From: Clostridiaceae bacterium Marseille-Q4143
GTDB lineage: Bacteria > Bacillota > Clostridia > Lachnospirales > Lachnospiraceae
Assembly: GCA_018228645.1 (NCBI GenBank)
Contig: CP073693.1
Location: 2,304,416 to 2,368,415, forward strand
Direction of reading: 5' to 3'
DNA length: 64,000 nucleotides
Positions 44,168-53,153 of this stretch are shown one piece after another (position 1 is the stretch's first letter; every line of letters begins with the position of its first letter). The translations under genes and the position numbers were made by a program. The notes under the pieces were generated by a model. The model was not told where the DNA came from and searched no databases. It saw only the letters and a program-made list of their open reading frames with translations.

Positions 44168-44731
44168 TTATCTTGTTTTCTGTTTTCCGGTGTAGTCCAT
44201 TTTTCGGCGCTCATTGACGAAATGATTGAGGATTCCGCCGCCGATGATAATAATGGCTGCCATTATAAGAACCCGTTTGGCTCCTTCCTGCGGCAGGCTG
44301 CTTTTGGAATCGATGGAGGATGGGTCAAAAGTAAGCGTATACTTGACTTCATGAGGTGTTCCCATGGCAAGAGTATCTGCGATAATCGGAAGATCCGTTG
44401 TAAGATCCGGTACCGGAATCGTAAAATGAGAATTGGAACCTTCTCCACTCTCATTCAGATATTTCTGCCCATCGACGATCATGTAATCATAATTGGTGCT
44501 GCTCCAGGTAATAGAAGCATAGGCAACACCATCAGTTACAGTTAAAAGTGTCGGACTTTGGACAGTCGCCTTGCCGCTTCCTCCGGTCATGGTAACATCA
44601 ATGGCATATTCACCGTCCTCTAAGGCGAGGGATTCGCTGACAGCAGACGGCTCAGAAGCCGCCAGTACAGGGCTTGCTGCAGATGCGCAGCACCCCAGTG
44701 CCAGCAGGACACTGAGTAATATTTTTTTCAT
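44168..44731 (-). CDS. Membrane-anchored NEAT-like domain protein, paralogue
   Basis: The ATG at 44731 was preferred to a TTG two codons upstream; GGAAAGGAAA precedes it. The protein has a signal peptide (cleavage near VLAAS), one domain from EDGEYAIDVTMTGGSGKAT through WSSTNYDYM to PHEVKYTLTF, then a C-terminal membrane helix (VLIMAAIIIIGGGIL) and a basic tail. It is a close paralogue of the protein at 40284 in the facing riboswitch operon. It is the last gene of the cobI-ABC operon, 26 bases after the ABC permease. Confidence 0.78.
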   Translation of the reverse strand: MKKILLSVLLALGCCASAASPVLAASEPSAVSESLALEDGEYAIDVTMTGGSGKATVQSPTLLTVTDGVAYASITWSSTNYDYMIVDGQKYLNESGEGSNSHFTIPVPDLTTDLPIIADTLAMGTPHEVKYTLTFDPSSIDSKSSLPQEGAKRVLIMAAIIIIGGGILNHFVNERRKMDYTGKQKTR

Positions 44732-44763
44732 GATCAATTTTCCTTTCCTTTGCTCAAAGATGC

Positions 44764-45498
44764 TTACAAGTTTTTCTTTTTATACAGGAACCAGGAGGCG
44801 GCGGCAGCAAAGCAGACCAGATAGAGAGCCAGTATACCAATACTGGTATAGGAGAATGTTTGGTGGTTGGCAATGCTTCGCAGAGCAGCGCTGGTCTGGG
44901 ACAGCGGAAGAAATTCTACCAGCTGTCTGATCCCGTCAGGCATGGACTTGGAAGAAAAGAAAGTGTTGCAAAGGTAAGCCATCGGCATAATGACATAGTT
45001 GGAAAAACGTGGTACATCCGTATGGTTTTTCGCATAGAAGGAGACGACAACTCCAATGGTGGAGAAGACAGCTCCGTTTAAAAACATCAGAAGGAAGGAC
45101 CATCCATTGAAGCAAAGTCCGGTTCCGATGGGAAGCACCAGCAAAATGATAATGACTCCGGCATAAAGGCCCCGGAGACTTCCTCCGATAACCTGTCCTG
45201 CAATGAATTGCCAGAGAGGTGTCGGGGAGATCATAACCTGGTCGAAGGCCTTCTCATAAAGACGCTGTACATTCAGGTTCTGGGCAATGGCATTAAAGCT
45301 TCCATTCATGGTAGTCAGGGCAATCACGCCTGGAATCAGGAAGTTTAAATAGGATTGACCGTGAGACATGGTCTGGATTCCCATGCCGAATACCAGAATG
45401 TAGAGAAGCGGCGCAATCATGGCCGCCAGAGTAATTTTATAAAAATCTCTGCGGAATTCCACCCATTTTTCCCATAATACAGTAAGGATTCCCATCAT
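44764..45498 (-). CDS. ABC-2 type transporter permease
   Basis: The 244-residue protein has six membrane segments and ends with a short lysine-rich tail. The segment QNLNVQRLYEKAFDQVMISP is typical of the ABC-2 family between helices 2 and 3. It starts within one base of the ATPase stop, so the two are coupled and form one transporter, usually an exporter. Its place between cobI and a NEAT-like gene hints at a tetrapyrrole or metal substrate; no direct evidence. Confidence 0.88.
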   Translation of the reverse strand: MMGILTVLWEKWVEFRRDFYKITLAAMIAPLLYILVFGMGIQTMSHGQSYLNFLIPGVIALTTMNGSFNAIAQNLNVQRLYEKAFDQVMISPTPLWQFIAGQVIGGSLRGLYAGVIIILLVLPIGTGLCFNGWSFLLMFLNGAVFSTIGVVVSFYAKNHTDVPRFSNYVIMPMAYLCNTFFSSKSMPDGIRQLVEFLPLSQTSAALRSIANHQTFSYTSIGILALYLVCFAAAASWFLYKKKNL

Positions 45499-46340
45499 TA
45501 TTTGCGTTCCAGCTGTCGGCCAACTTTTTCAAGAAAGACATCCTCCAGCGTAGTGCTGCGAAGTGAAGTTTCTTGTGGACAGTCGGACAGAAACTGAATC
45601 GCTTCCTCCTTTCTATGGAAATAGTGGTTTTTCATACCGCCCGGACAGACTTCGTCCACGGTATAGCGTCCCAGCATTTCAATCATGGAACGAGGTGCAT
45701 CGGTTTCCTCCAGAACACCGTCGCACATGAATCCGACCCGGTCACAGAGGGTTTCTGCTTCTTCCATATAATGCGTGGTAAGCAGAATCGTCAGCTTCTG
45801 CTGGTTCAGCTGTTTCAGGAGATTCCACATCTGTCGTCTGGCCAGTGCATCCATGCCGGCGGTAGGTTCGTCCAGAAGAAGAATTTCCGGCTCTGTGAGC
45901 AGTGCGCGGCAGACCATAAGCTTACGCTTCATTCCACCGGACAGTTTACGGACTGTTCTCTTCCGAAAATCAATCAGACCGCAGAATTCCAATAATTCTT
46001 CAGAACGTTCCCGGATCTTTTTCAGGGGCATGTAATAAAGTCTTCCCTGATACTCCATCACTTCGTCCATGGTCATATCCTGACGCATGGAATATTCCTG
46101 GGTGACAACACTCAGTTTTCGCTTCAGCTGGTTGTTCTGACGGTTTAACTTTTCACCGTCAATCAGGACTTCTCCCTCTGTAGGGAGGAGAAGAGTGGAA
46201 AGCATACCGATCGTGGTAGTCTTTCCGGCACCATTAGGACCAAGGAGACCGAAGAATTCGCCGGTCTCAATGGTCAGATTCAAATTGTCTACTGCCAGAA
46301 AATGATCATATTTCTTGGACAGATTCCTTAATTCAATCAT
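45498..46340 (-). CDS. ABC transporter ATPase (DrrA-like)
   Basis: Walker A GPNGAGKTTTIGML, signature LSGGMKRKL and Walker B LLLDEPTAGMD are all intact. The C-terminal part contains TLEDVFLEKVGR, the usual ending of DrrA-type exporters' ATPases. It overlaps the end of cobI by eight bases and the start of the permease gene by one, a tightly coupled operon. Confidence 0.92.
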   Translation of the reverse strand: MIELRNLSKKYDHFLAVDNLNLTIETGEFFGLLGPNGAGKTTTIGMLSTLLLPTEGEVLIDGEKLNRQNNQLKRKLSVVTQEYSMRQDMTMDEVMEYQGRLYYMPLKKIRERSEELLEFCGLIDFRKRTVRKLSGGMKRKLMVCRALLTEPEILLLDEPTAGMDALARRQMWNLLKQLNQQKLTILLTTHYMEEAETLCDRVGFMCDGVLEETDAPRSMIEMLGRYTVDEVCPGGMKNHYFHRKEEAIQFLSDCPQETSLRSTTLEDVFLEKVGRQLERK

Positions 46341-47025
46341 GATGATCTTCTTTCACGACAATAATCGAATAATAGCTTGCCTGATCAGGAATCTCATCTA
46401 CCCCGTGATAGATGTGTTCTTCCGGCATACCACAGTTTTCAATCATGGAACCTTTCAGTTCATTGCGCTGCAAGGTTTCTTTGACGAGATGCATTTTTGA
46501 AGCGGCCTTCATAAGGACCTTAGTGCCAGGAAGCTTTAATCCGTCTTCGATATCGTAGGTAGACGGGATGATGTGAAGCTGCTCAGAACGGTCCACCAGG
46601 CTGTCACCAAGCTTTGCACTGACAGCGCAGAAAGAGGGGATACCGTTGATGATCTGTGTAGCATATCCCTGTGCCTTTACCAGACGATGGATATAAATAT
46701 AGGTGCTGTAGATCGTGGGATCGCCAAGAGTCAGACAAGCCACATCTTTGCCCTCTTTTAATTTTTCAATAATTGCTTCAGCAGCTGCCTGATAAGCGGC
46801 ATCTAAGACTGCCTTGTCCTTTGTCATGGGAGTGGAGAGATTGAGGCATTCTTTTTCATCAATGCCATCCACGATACCGCTGGCAATCTTGTAAGCAACT
46901 GCCTTTTCCTTACCGTCTGCAGGTACGGCAATGACCGGGCAGTTTTTGATGGTATCTACTGCAAGATAAGTCATAAGTCTCGGATCTCCCGGGCCGACAC
47001 CTACACCATATAATGTTCCGTTCAT
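46333..47025 (-). CDS. cobI: Precorrin-2/cobalt-factor-2 C20-methyltransferase
   Basis: The 230-residue protein starts MNGTLYGVGVGPGDPRLMTY, the glycine-rich SAM-binding loop of tetrapyrrole methylases. CLTLGDPTIYSTYIYIHRL and QIINGIPSFCAVSAKLG are the family's other motifs and point to the CobI/CbiL branch. It methylates C-20 in the corrin ring during cobalamin synthesis. The rest of the cob pathway is not in the window. It heads an operon with an ABC-2 transporter and a NEAT-like protein. No riboswitch was seen upstream. Confidence 0.93.
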   Translation of the reverse strand: MNGTLYGVGVGPGDPRLMTYLAVDTIKNCPVIAVPADGKEKAVAYKIASGIVDGIDEKECLNLSTPMTKDKAVLDAAYQAAAEAIIEKLKEGKDVACLTLGDPTIYSTYIYIHRLVKAQGYATQIINGIPSFCAVSAKLGDSLVDRSEQLHIIPSTYDIEDGLKLPGTKVLMKAASKMHLVKETLQRNELKGSMIENCGMPEEHIYHGVDEIPDQASYYSIIVVKEDHHD

Positions 47026-47073
47026 AAATAATGTAATCCTTCCTTTTTTTGAGTTTTATTAACCTAAATTCTT

Positions 47074-47102
47074 ATTTTATCATAGAAAGAAAATGTATTC
47101 AA
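47074..47102 (-). promoter_or_regulatory. cobI operon promoter
   Basis: On the minus strand TTGAAT and TAAAAT are spaced by 17 bases, about 49 bases before the cobI start. Confidence 0.6.
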
Positions 47103-47306
47103 CTATTACTTAGAGTGTGTGTTTGTTATTGCTGCTATAACAAAAAGTCGAAATTACTAGTTATGGAGCGAAAAAAAGAATAAAATTATACAAAATGCTC
47201 AAAAGCTCTGTTATATTTTTGAAAAATGTGGTATGCTATAAAAGTAACAGTTCTGGAGCCGGAATTGTCATCTGACAACATGATAGATCTGGAGGGATAT
47301 GATTGT

Positions 47307-49010
47307 ATGGCATGGTATGACGAGGCAGTATTTTATCACATTTATCCACTGGGACTGACAGGAGCCCCGAAAACAAATGATTATGGAGAACCGGTGCATC
47401 GGCTGAATACACTGCTGCCGTGGGTGAAACATATAAAAGAAACAGGATTTAACGCACTTTATATTGGACCGCTGTTTGAATCTGTAGGACATGGATATGA
47501 GACAACCGATTATAAGAAGCTGGACAGCCGCCTTGGAACGAATGATGATCTGAAGGCATTTGTAAAGGAATGTCATGAGCAGGGAATCCGGGTGATCTTT
47601 GATGGTGTGTTCAACCATACGGGACGTGATTTCTTTGCATTCAAAGATCTGCAGAAGAATCGGGAGCAGTCTCCCTATAAGGACTGGTATTGCAATGTGA
47701 ATTTTTGGGGAAACAATGAATATAACGATGGATTTTCCTATGAGAACTGGGGGGGCTATAACCTGCTGGTCAAATTAAATCAGCACAATCCGGCAGTCCG
47801 GGATTATATCTGTGATGTGATTCGGTTCTGGGTCAGCGAGTTTGATGTAGATGGTATTCGTCTGGATGCAGCGGACGTGCTGGATTTTGAATATATGAAA
47901 GCGCTGCGCCGGACCGCGAATGAAGTGAAGCCGGAGTTCTGGCTTATGGGTGAAGTGATTCACGGGGATTACAGCCGCTGGGTCAATGAAGGAACGCTGC
48001 ATTCTGTCACGAACTATCAGCTTCACAAAGCGCTGTATTCCGGTCATAATGATCACAACTATTTTGAGATTGCCCATACGGTAAAACGTCTCTATGAGAT
48101 GGGCGGCAATCGTCCGGAGGGACTGAAACTCTACAATTTTGTGGACAATCATGATGTGGAGCGTATCTACACGAAGCTTCAGAACAAAGCGCATTTCACG
48201 CCGGTTCATGTATTGCTTTATACCTTGCCGGGAGTGCCGTCTGTTTACTACGGCTCTGAGTTCGGCATTGAGGGAAAGAAGGAGCGGTATTCCGACGATT
48301 CCATCCGTCCGGCACTGAATCTTGCAGACTATGCAAATGCAGCGGAAGAGAATCCCTGTACAAAGCTCATCGCAGCTCTGGGCCGTATCCGTCAGCATAC
48401 GAAAGAGCTTTCTTACGGAGATTATAAGGAACTGATGCTTCAGAACCGCCAGTATGCGTTCTCCAGAAGTCTGAATGGAAAGAGCGTCATTGTCATGGTG
48501 AATAATGATGATAATGGTGCGGAATTTTCTGTTCCGGCAGGTGGAATTTATATAGGAGCTTTGTCGGGAAGAAAGGTAAATGCAGATGGTCAGTTGCGGG
48601 TGCAGATCGACGGCAACAGCGGAGAGATCTGGATTCCGGCAGAGGAAGCAGACAAAGATCTGGCGCCGGTGGAGCTGGAAGCTATCAAGGAGACGCCGAA
48701 GGTGGAGAAAACACCTGTGATCCCGGAGGAGAAGACAGTTCCGGCTGCAGCACCTGCCAAGACAGCTCCGGCAGAGGTGCCTGCCCAGAAAATGCCGCAG
48801 GAGACAGCAAAACCTGCAGCTGCTCCGAAAGAAAAAGTACCGGTTTCGGTACCGGACAAACCGTACGAAGAGATGACCGTGGAAGAGCTCCAGCAGGCCG
48901 TCCTTCAGAAACTGGCAAAGAACGGTCCGGTCACGGAGCAGATGAAAAAAGATGTGGCAGACAATGTCTACCATGATTCTCTGGTGAACTGGGTGAAGAG
49001 TTTCCGATAG
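47307..49010 (+). CDS. GH13 alpha-amylase-family enzyme with C-terminal Pro/Ala linker and helical tail
   Basis: GGAGGG lies 11 bases before the ATG at 47307, giving 567 residues; it starts MAWYDEAVFYHIYPLG. The catalytic residues are D187 in GIRLDAADVL, E216 in LMGEVIHGD and D283 in VDNHDVERI. The CBM-like N-domain of neopullulanases is missing, and no signal peptide is seen, so it acts in the cytoplasm on malto-oligosaccharides or similar glucans. After the barrel and C-domain (to about residue 460) come a proline-, alanine- and lysine-rich linker and a helical tail (YEEMTVEELQQAVLQKLAKN). The tail is unusual for the family. Confidence 0.88.
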   Translation: MAWYDEAVFYHIYPLGLTGAPKTNDYGEPVHRLNTLLPWVKHIKETGFNALYIGPLFESVGHGYETTDYKKLDSRLGTNDDLKAFVKECHEQGIRVIFDGVFNHTGRDFFAFKDLQKNREQSPYKDWYCNVNFWGNNEYNDGFSYENWGGYNLLVKLNQHNPAVRDYICDVIRFWVSEFDVDGIRLDAADVLDFEYMKALRRTANEVKPEFWLMGEVIHGDYSRWVNEGTLHSVTNYQLHKALYSGHNDHNYFEIAHTVKRLYEMGGNRPEGLKLYNFVDNHDVERIYTKLQNKAHFTPVHVLLYTLPGVPSVYYGSEFGIEGKKERYSDDSIRPALNLADYANAAEENPCTKLIAALGRIRQHTKELSYGDYKELMLQNRQYAFSRSLNGKSVIVMVNNDDNGAEFSVPAGGIYIGALSGRKVNADGQLRVQIDGNSGEIWIPAEEADKDLAPVELEAIKETPKVEKTPVIPEEKTVPAAAPAKTAPAEVPAQKMPQETAKPAAAPKEKVPVSVPDKPYEEMTVEELQQAVLQKLAKNGPVTEQMKKDVADNVYHDSLVNWVKSFR

Positions 49011-49039
49011 TGTTATCACTTTATTTCTGAAAATGAAGA

Positions 49040-49197
49040 TGGGTCTATGTACAGAAAAGTTGAAAAATGTTCCCGCGAAAAGAAAATTCGCAGGAAACAA
49101 AATCCACTTTCTGGAACATAGACCCATTTCGTGTTTCAAAGCATGTTATTTTAAATAAAAACAGGAACTTTTGGGGCATATTTTTGATACAGACCCA
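49040..49197. repeat. 158-bp dispersed structured repeat, copy 2 (inverted)
   Basis: The element is bounded by TGGGTCT (49040-49046) and AGACCCA (49191-49197) and is the same length as the copy at 7137-7294, in reverse orientation. Internal structure is strong: ATGGGTCTATGT (49039-49050) pairs with ACATAGACCCAT (49116-49127), enclosing a second stem of TGTTCCCGCGAA against TTCGCAGGAAACA. It lies between two convergent genes and could terminate both. Confidence 0.6.
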
Positions 49198-49233
49198 GCG
49201 CCGGAATATTGCCAACTCAGTTCGGCCCCGGTC

Positions 49234-50352
49234 TTACTTCTCCGGCATCAGTGATTTTGCCCAGAACTCCTTCATCCGGTCTAATCTGGATGTCATGCCT
49301 ACCATCATAAGGTCCAGCACGGTAAGGGCTGCCATACACTCGACGACGACTACCGCTCTCGGTGCGATAATCGGGTCATGGCGTCCTTTAACAGAGACGG
49401 TGATCTCCTCGCCGGACTTGTTGACCGTATGCTGCTCCTGGCTGATGGACGGGGTTGGCTTAAAAGCGGTCCGGAAGAGAATATCACTTCCGTCGCTGAT
49501 GCCGCCCAGGGTACCGCCGGAATGATTGGAAAGCTTCTTTACATGGCCATCTTCCATACCAAAGGGATCGTTGTTGGCACTTCCGTGCATTTTTGCTACA
49601 TTAAATCCATCTCCCAGTTCAAAACCTTTGACAGCTCCGATGGAGAAGACCGCCTTTGCCAGATTGGCACTTAATTTATCAAAGCAGGGCTCACCCACAC
49701 CGGCGGGAACCCCTTTGATGATGCATTCCACTACGCCGCCGCAGGAATCCTCTTTTGCACGGCAGACGTCGAGATGTGCCATGGCAAGCTCGGCTGCCAG
49801 CGGGTCCGGCATGTTGACTGCATTTTGTTCCATCTGGGAGAGATCGAAACGATTGTAATCAATCTCCACAGGACCGATGGACTTGGTATAAGCGGTAATG
49901 GTGATGCCCATTTCCTGCAGGATTTTTGCAGCAACGGCACCTGCAGCCACTCGTCCGATGGTCTCACGGCCCGAAGACCGTCCGCCGCCGGTGTAATCCC
50001 GGAAGCCGTATTTGCAGTCATAGGTATAATCTGCATGCCCCGGACGATAGTAAGAAGCAATTTCACTGTAATCTTTGGAACGCTGGGAAGTGTTCCGCAC
50101 CATCAGGGAAATGGGGGCGCCGGTAGTGCGTCCTTCAAAGACGCCAGATAAAATTTCTACGGTATCATCCTCTTTTCGAGGGGTGGTAAAGCGGGACTGA
50201 CCCGGCTTTCTTCTATTTAAATAAATCTGAATATCCTGCTCTGTCAGGGGAAGACCTGCCGGACAGCCGTCGATGACAACGCCGACGCCTTTCCCGTGGG
50301 ACTCTCCCCAGGTGGAGACAGAAAATACTGTTCCTAATGTAGAACCTGCCAT
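49234..50352 (-). CDS. aroC: Chorismate synthase
   Basis: The ATG at 50352 follows AAAGGAG and gives the standard N-terminus MAGSTLGTVFSVSTWGESHG. The 372-residue enzyme converts EPSP to chorismate with reduced FMN. Other hallmarks are KPGQSRFTTPRKEDD and the conserved GGGRSSGRETIGRVAAGAVA. Other shikimate genes are not adjacent. The 3' end lies 36 bases from the 158-bp repeat. Confidence 0.96.
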   Translation of the reverse strand: MAGSTLGTVFSVSTWGESHGKGVGVVIDGCPAGLPLTEQDIQIYLNRRKPGQSRFTTPRKEDDTVEILSGVFEGRTTGAPISLMVRNTSQRSKDYSEIASYYRPGHADYTYDCKYGFRDYTGGGRSSGRETIGRVAAGAVAAKILQEMGITITAYTKSIGPVEIDYNRFDLSQMEQNAVNMPDPLAAELAMAHLDVCRAKEDSCGGVVECIIKGVPAGVGEPCFDKLSANLAKAVFSIGAVKGFELGDGFNVAKMHGSANNDPFGMEDGHVKKLSNHSGGTLGGISDGSDILFRTAFKPTPSISQEQHTVNKSGEEITVSVKGRHDPIIAPRAVVVVECMAALTVLDLMMVGMTSRLDRMKEFWAKSLMPEK

Positions 50353-50377
50353 AACGTTGTTACTCCTTTTTCTCAGC

Positions 50378-50407
50378 TTGACTAACACACATTATATAGA
50401 ATATACT
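50378..50407 (+). promoter_or_regulatory. tgt promoter
   Basis: TTGACT and TATACT are spaced by 18 bases, about 50 bases before the tgt start, in the divergent gap with aroC. Confidence 0.55.
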
Positions 50408-50458
50408 GAATGCTGTAAATCATTTTTTGAACGATCATTTTTGGAGGTAATATAGAGC

Positions 50459-51589
50459 GTGTATAAACTGATAAAAAAAGACGGTGATGCCAAACGGGGA
50501 GAATTCCATACCGTACATGGTGTAATTCAGACCCCGGTATTTATGAATGTGGGAACGGCTGCAGCTATTAAAGGTGCGGTATCCACAGAAGATCTGGAAG
50601 GAATCGGAACCCAGGTGGAACTGTCTAATACGTATCATCTTCATGTGCGTCCGGGCGACCAGGTGGTAAAGAAGATGGGTGGTCTGCATAAGTTCATGTC
50701 CTGGAACAAACCGATTCTCACAGATTCCGGTGGATTTCAGGTATTTTCTCTGGCAGGTTTGAGAAAGATTAAGGAAGAGGGAGTTTGCTTCAATTCCCAC
50801 ATCGATGGAAGAAAGATTTTCATGGGACCGGAGGAGAGCATGCAGATCCAGTCAAATCTGGCTTCCACCATTGCCATGGCTTTTGATGAATGCCCGCCCA
50901 GTCTGGCAGACAGAAAGTACGTGCAGAATTCTGTAGACCGCACGGTTCGCTGGCTGAAACGATGTAAGACAGAGATGGATCGTCTGAACAGTCTGGAAGA
51001 TACAATTAATAAAAATCAGCTGCTCTTTGGAATCAATCAGGGGGCGATTTTTGAAGACATCCGTATTGAGCATGCAAAACAGATCACGGAACTTGATCTT
51101 CCTGGATATGCGATCGGCGGGCTGGCGGTAGGAGAGAGTCATGAGGAGATGTACCGGATTATTGAGGCAGTGGTTCCGTATCTGCCGGTTGAGAAGCCGA
51201 CCTATTTGATGGGAGTTGGAACTCCGGCAAATATTCTGGAAGCGGTAGATCGTGGTGTGGATTTCTTTGATTGTGTATATCCCAGCCGTAACGGACGTCA
51301 CGGCCATGTCTACACTAATCATGGCAAGCTGAATCTTTTTAATGCCAAATATGAACTGGATGACAGACCGATTGAAGAGGGCTGTCAGTGTCCGGCATGC
51401 CGCCGTTACAGCAGATCGTATATCCGTCATCTGCTGAAAGCGAAAGAAATGCTTGGCATGCGTCTGTGCGTACTTCACAACCTGTATTTCTACAATCATA
51501 TGATGGAAGAGATTCGTGAAGCCATTGAGCAGGGACGTTATAAAGAATATAAGAGACAGAAACTCGATGGAATGGAAGCAGGAGAGTAA
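50459..51589 (+). CDS. tgt: tRNA-guanine transglycosylase
   Basis: Translation starts at GTG with TTGGAGGT ten bases upstream. The 376-residue enzyme exchanges guanine for a queuosine precursor at position 34 of tRNAs with GUN anticodons. Visible signatures are PILTDSGGFQVFSL with the first catalytic aspartate, D271 in FFDCVYPSRNGRHG as nucleophile, and the zinc site CQCPACRRYSRSYIRHL with a downstream histidine. It is followed by yajC, the usual neighbour. Confidence 0.97.
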   Translation: MYKLIKKDGDAKRGEFHTVHGVIQTPVFMNVGTAAAIKGAVSTEDLEGIGTQVELSNTYHLHVRPGDQVVKKMGGLHKFMSWNKPILTDSGGFQVFSLAGLRKIKEEGVCFNSHIDGRKIFMGPEESMQIQSNLASTIAMAFDECPPSLADRKYVQNSVDRTVRWLKRCKTEMDRLNSLEDTINKNQLLFGINQGAIFEDIRIEHAKQITELDLPGYAIGGLAVGESHEEMYRIIEAVVPYLPVEKPTYLMGVGTPANILEAVDRGVDFFDCVYPSRNGRHGHVYTNHGKLNLFNAKYELDDRPIEEGCQCPACRRYSRSYIRHLLKAKEMLGMRLCVLHNLYFYNHMMEEIREAIEQGRYKEYKRQKLDGMEAGE

Positions 51590-51597
51590 AAAAACTC

Positions 51598-51626
51598 TTG
51601 CCCTACAGGTAAATATTGTGTACAAT
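51598..51626 (+). promoter_or_regulatory. yajC promoter
   Basis: TTGCCC and TACAAT with 17-base spacing begin nine bases after the tgt stop, so yajC can be transcribed separately. Confidence 0.6.
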
Positions 51627-51660
51627 ATCTACTAGGTTATTTTTTAGGAGGATATGAGAT

Positions 51661-51954
51661 ATGTTAATGACCGCAAATGCTGCAAGCTCAACATACGTTC
51701 TCATTCTCTGGATCGTACTTTTCGGTGGAGTTATGTACTTCACCATGTACAGACCTCAGAAAAAAGAGCAGAAAAGAGTAGCTGCCATGCTTTCATCAAT
51801 GGAAGTTGGCGATGTTGTTGTGACTACAAGCGGATTTTATGGAGTCTTAATTGACATCACAGATGATGATGTAATTGTAGAGTTCGGAAGCAACCGCAAC
51901 TGCCGTATTCCTATGAAGAAAGCGGCTATCCAGCAGGTGGAAAAACAGGACTAA
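51661..51954 (+). CDS. yajC: Preprotein translocase accessory subunit YajC
   Basis: The 97-residue protein has one N-terminal membrane helix (VLILWIVLFGGVMYFTMY), then the hallmark RPQKKEQKRVAAML and a small beta domain (VGDVVVTTSGFYGVLIDI). YajC associates with SecDF and the Sec translocon. AGGAGGATATGAGAT precedes the ATG, and a terminator follows. secD and secF are not seen here. Confidence 0.93.
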   Translation: MLMTANAASSTYVLILWIVLFGGVMYFTMYRPQKKEQKRVAAMLSSMEVGDVVVTTSGFYGVLIDITDDDVIVEFGSNRNCRIPMKKAAIQQVEKQD

Positions 51955-51969
51955 GGCACTGATGCCAGC

Positions 51970-51998
51970 AGGGGCGGGAGAATTCTTCCGCCCCTTTT
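51970..51998 (+). terminator. Rho-independent terminator after yajC
   Basis: AGGGGCGG (51970-51977) pairs with CCGCCCCT (51988-51995), ending in TTTTCT. leuB begins 22 bases later, so leuB transcription may depend on read-through. Confidence 0.75.
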
Positions 51999-52020
51999 CT
52001 GCAAATGAGGAGAAAAATTT

Positions 52021-53103
52021 ATGAATTACAAAATTGGAGTGATTTCCGGAGACGGAATCGGACCGGAAATCGTAAGAGAGGCACGAAAAGTGCTGGATGC
52101 TGTATGCAAAAAATATGGACATGAGTTCACTTATACAGATCTTCTGCTGGGTGGTGCATCCATTGATGTACACGGTGTTCCGCTGACTGACGAGACCATT
52201 GAAAATGCAAAAAAATGCGATGCAGTGCTGATGGGCTCCATCGGCGGAGATGCAAAGAACTCTCCGTGGTACAAACTGGAGCCCTCCAAGCGTCCGGAAG
52301 CAGGACTTCTTGGTATCCGCAAGGCACTGAATCTGTTCGCAAATCTAAGACCGGCGTATCTCTATGACGAACTTCGCGCCGCATGCCCGCTTCGTGATGA
52401 CATCAGTGCAGAAGGCTTTGACATGCTGATCATGAGAGAACTGACCGGAGGACTTTATTTCGGAGCAAGAAAGACCGAGGAGATTGACGGAGTCAGAACT
52501 GCTACCGATACACTTTCCTACAATGAAAATGAGATCCGCCGTATCGCAAAGCGTGCATTTGATATTGCCATGAAACGACGCAAAAAAGTCTGCAGCGTGG
52601 ATAAGGCAAATGTTCTGGATTCTTCCCGTCTGTGGAGACAGGTGGTGGAAGAAGTGGCAAAGGATTATCCGGAAGTGACGCTTTCTCATATGTATGTGGA
52701 CAACTGCGCGATGCAGCTGGTTATGAATCCGGCACAGTTCGATGTGATTCTCACAGAGAACATGTTCGGTGATATTTTATCCGATGAGGCATCCATGGTA
52801 ACCGGCTCCATCGGAATGCTTTCCAGTGCAAGTTTAAATGAAACCAAGTTTGGTCTCTATGAGCCGAGCCATGGTTCTGCACCGGATATTGCCGGACAGG
52901 ATAAGGCCAATCCGATTGCAACGATCCTTTCCGCAGCTATGATGCTCCGCTATTCTCTGGATCTTGACAAAGAGGCTGATGCAGTGGAGGCAGCAGTACG
53001 GCAGGTACTGAAAGACGGTTACCGCACTGGTGACATTATGTCAGACGGATGCACAAAGGTAGGTACAAAAGAAATGGGAACCCTCATCGCAGAGAGGTTA
53101 TAA
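52021..53103 (+). CDS. leuB: 3-isopropylmalate dehydrogenase
   Basis: The 360-residue enzyme performs the NAD-dependent oxidative decarboxylation step of leucine synthesis. [20 protein letters not shown] is the N-terminal hallmark. [20 protein letters not shown], the region with the catalytic lysine ([14 protein letters not shown]) and the NAD-binding [13 protein letters not shown] are all present. ilvD follows after 50 bases, then ilvB, giving a branched-chain amino acid operon. Confidence 0.95.
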   Translation: MNYKIGVISGDGIGPEIVREARKVLDAVCKKYGHEFTYTDLLLGGASIDVHGVPLTDETIENAKKCDAVLMGSIGGDAKNSPWYKLEPSKRPEAGLLGIRKALNLFANLRPAYLYDELRAACPLRDDISAEGFDMLIMRELTGGLYFGARKTEEIDGVRTATDTLSYNENEIRRIAKRAFDIAMKRRKKVCSVDKANVLDSSRLWRQVVEEVAKDYPEVTLSHMYVDNCAMQLVMNPAQFDVILTENMFGDILSDEASMVTGSIGMLSSASLNETKFGLYEPSHGSAPDIAGQDKANPIATILSAAMMLRYSLDLDKEADAVEAAVRQVLKDGYRTGDIMSDGCTKVGTKEMGTLIAERL

Positions 53104-53153
53104 CCTATATAAGCAAACACATTTGAAAATTTATACTACAGGAGGAGATCATC

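Noticed and set aside
47775..49139. 454-residue open frame antisense to the amylase-family gene
   Set aside because: It has no domain signature or ribosome binding site and is explained by codon bias of the sense gene.
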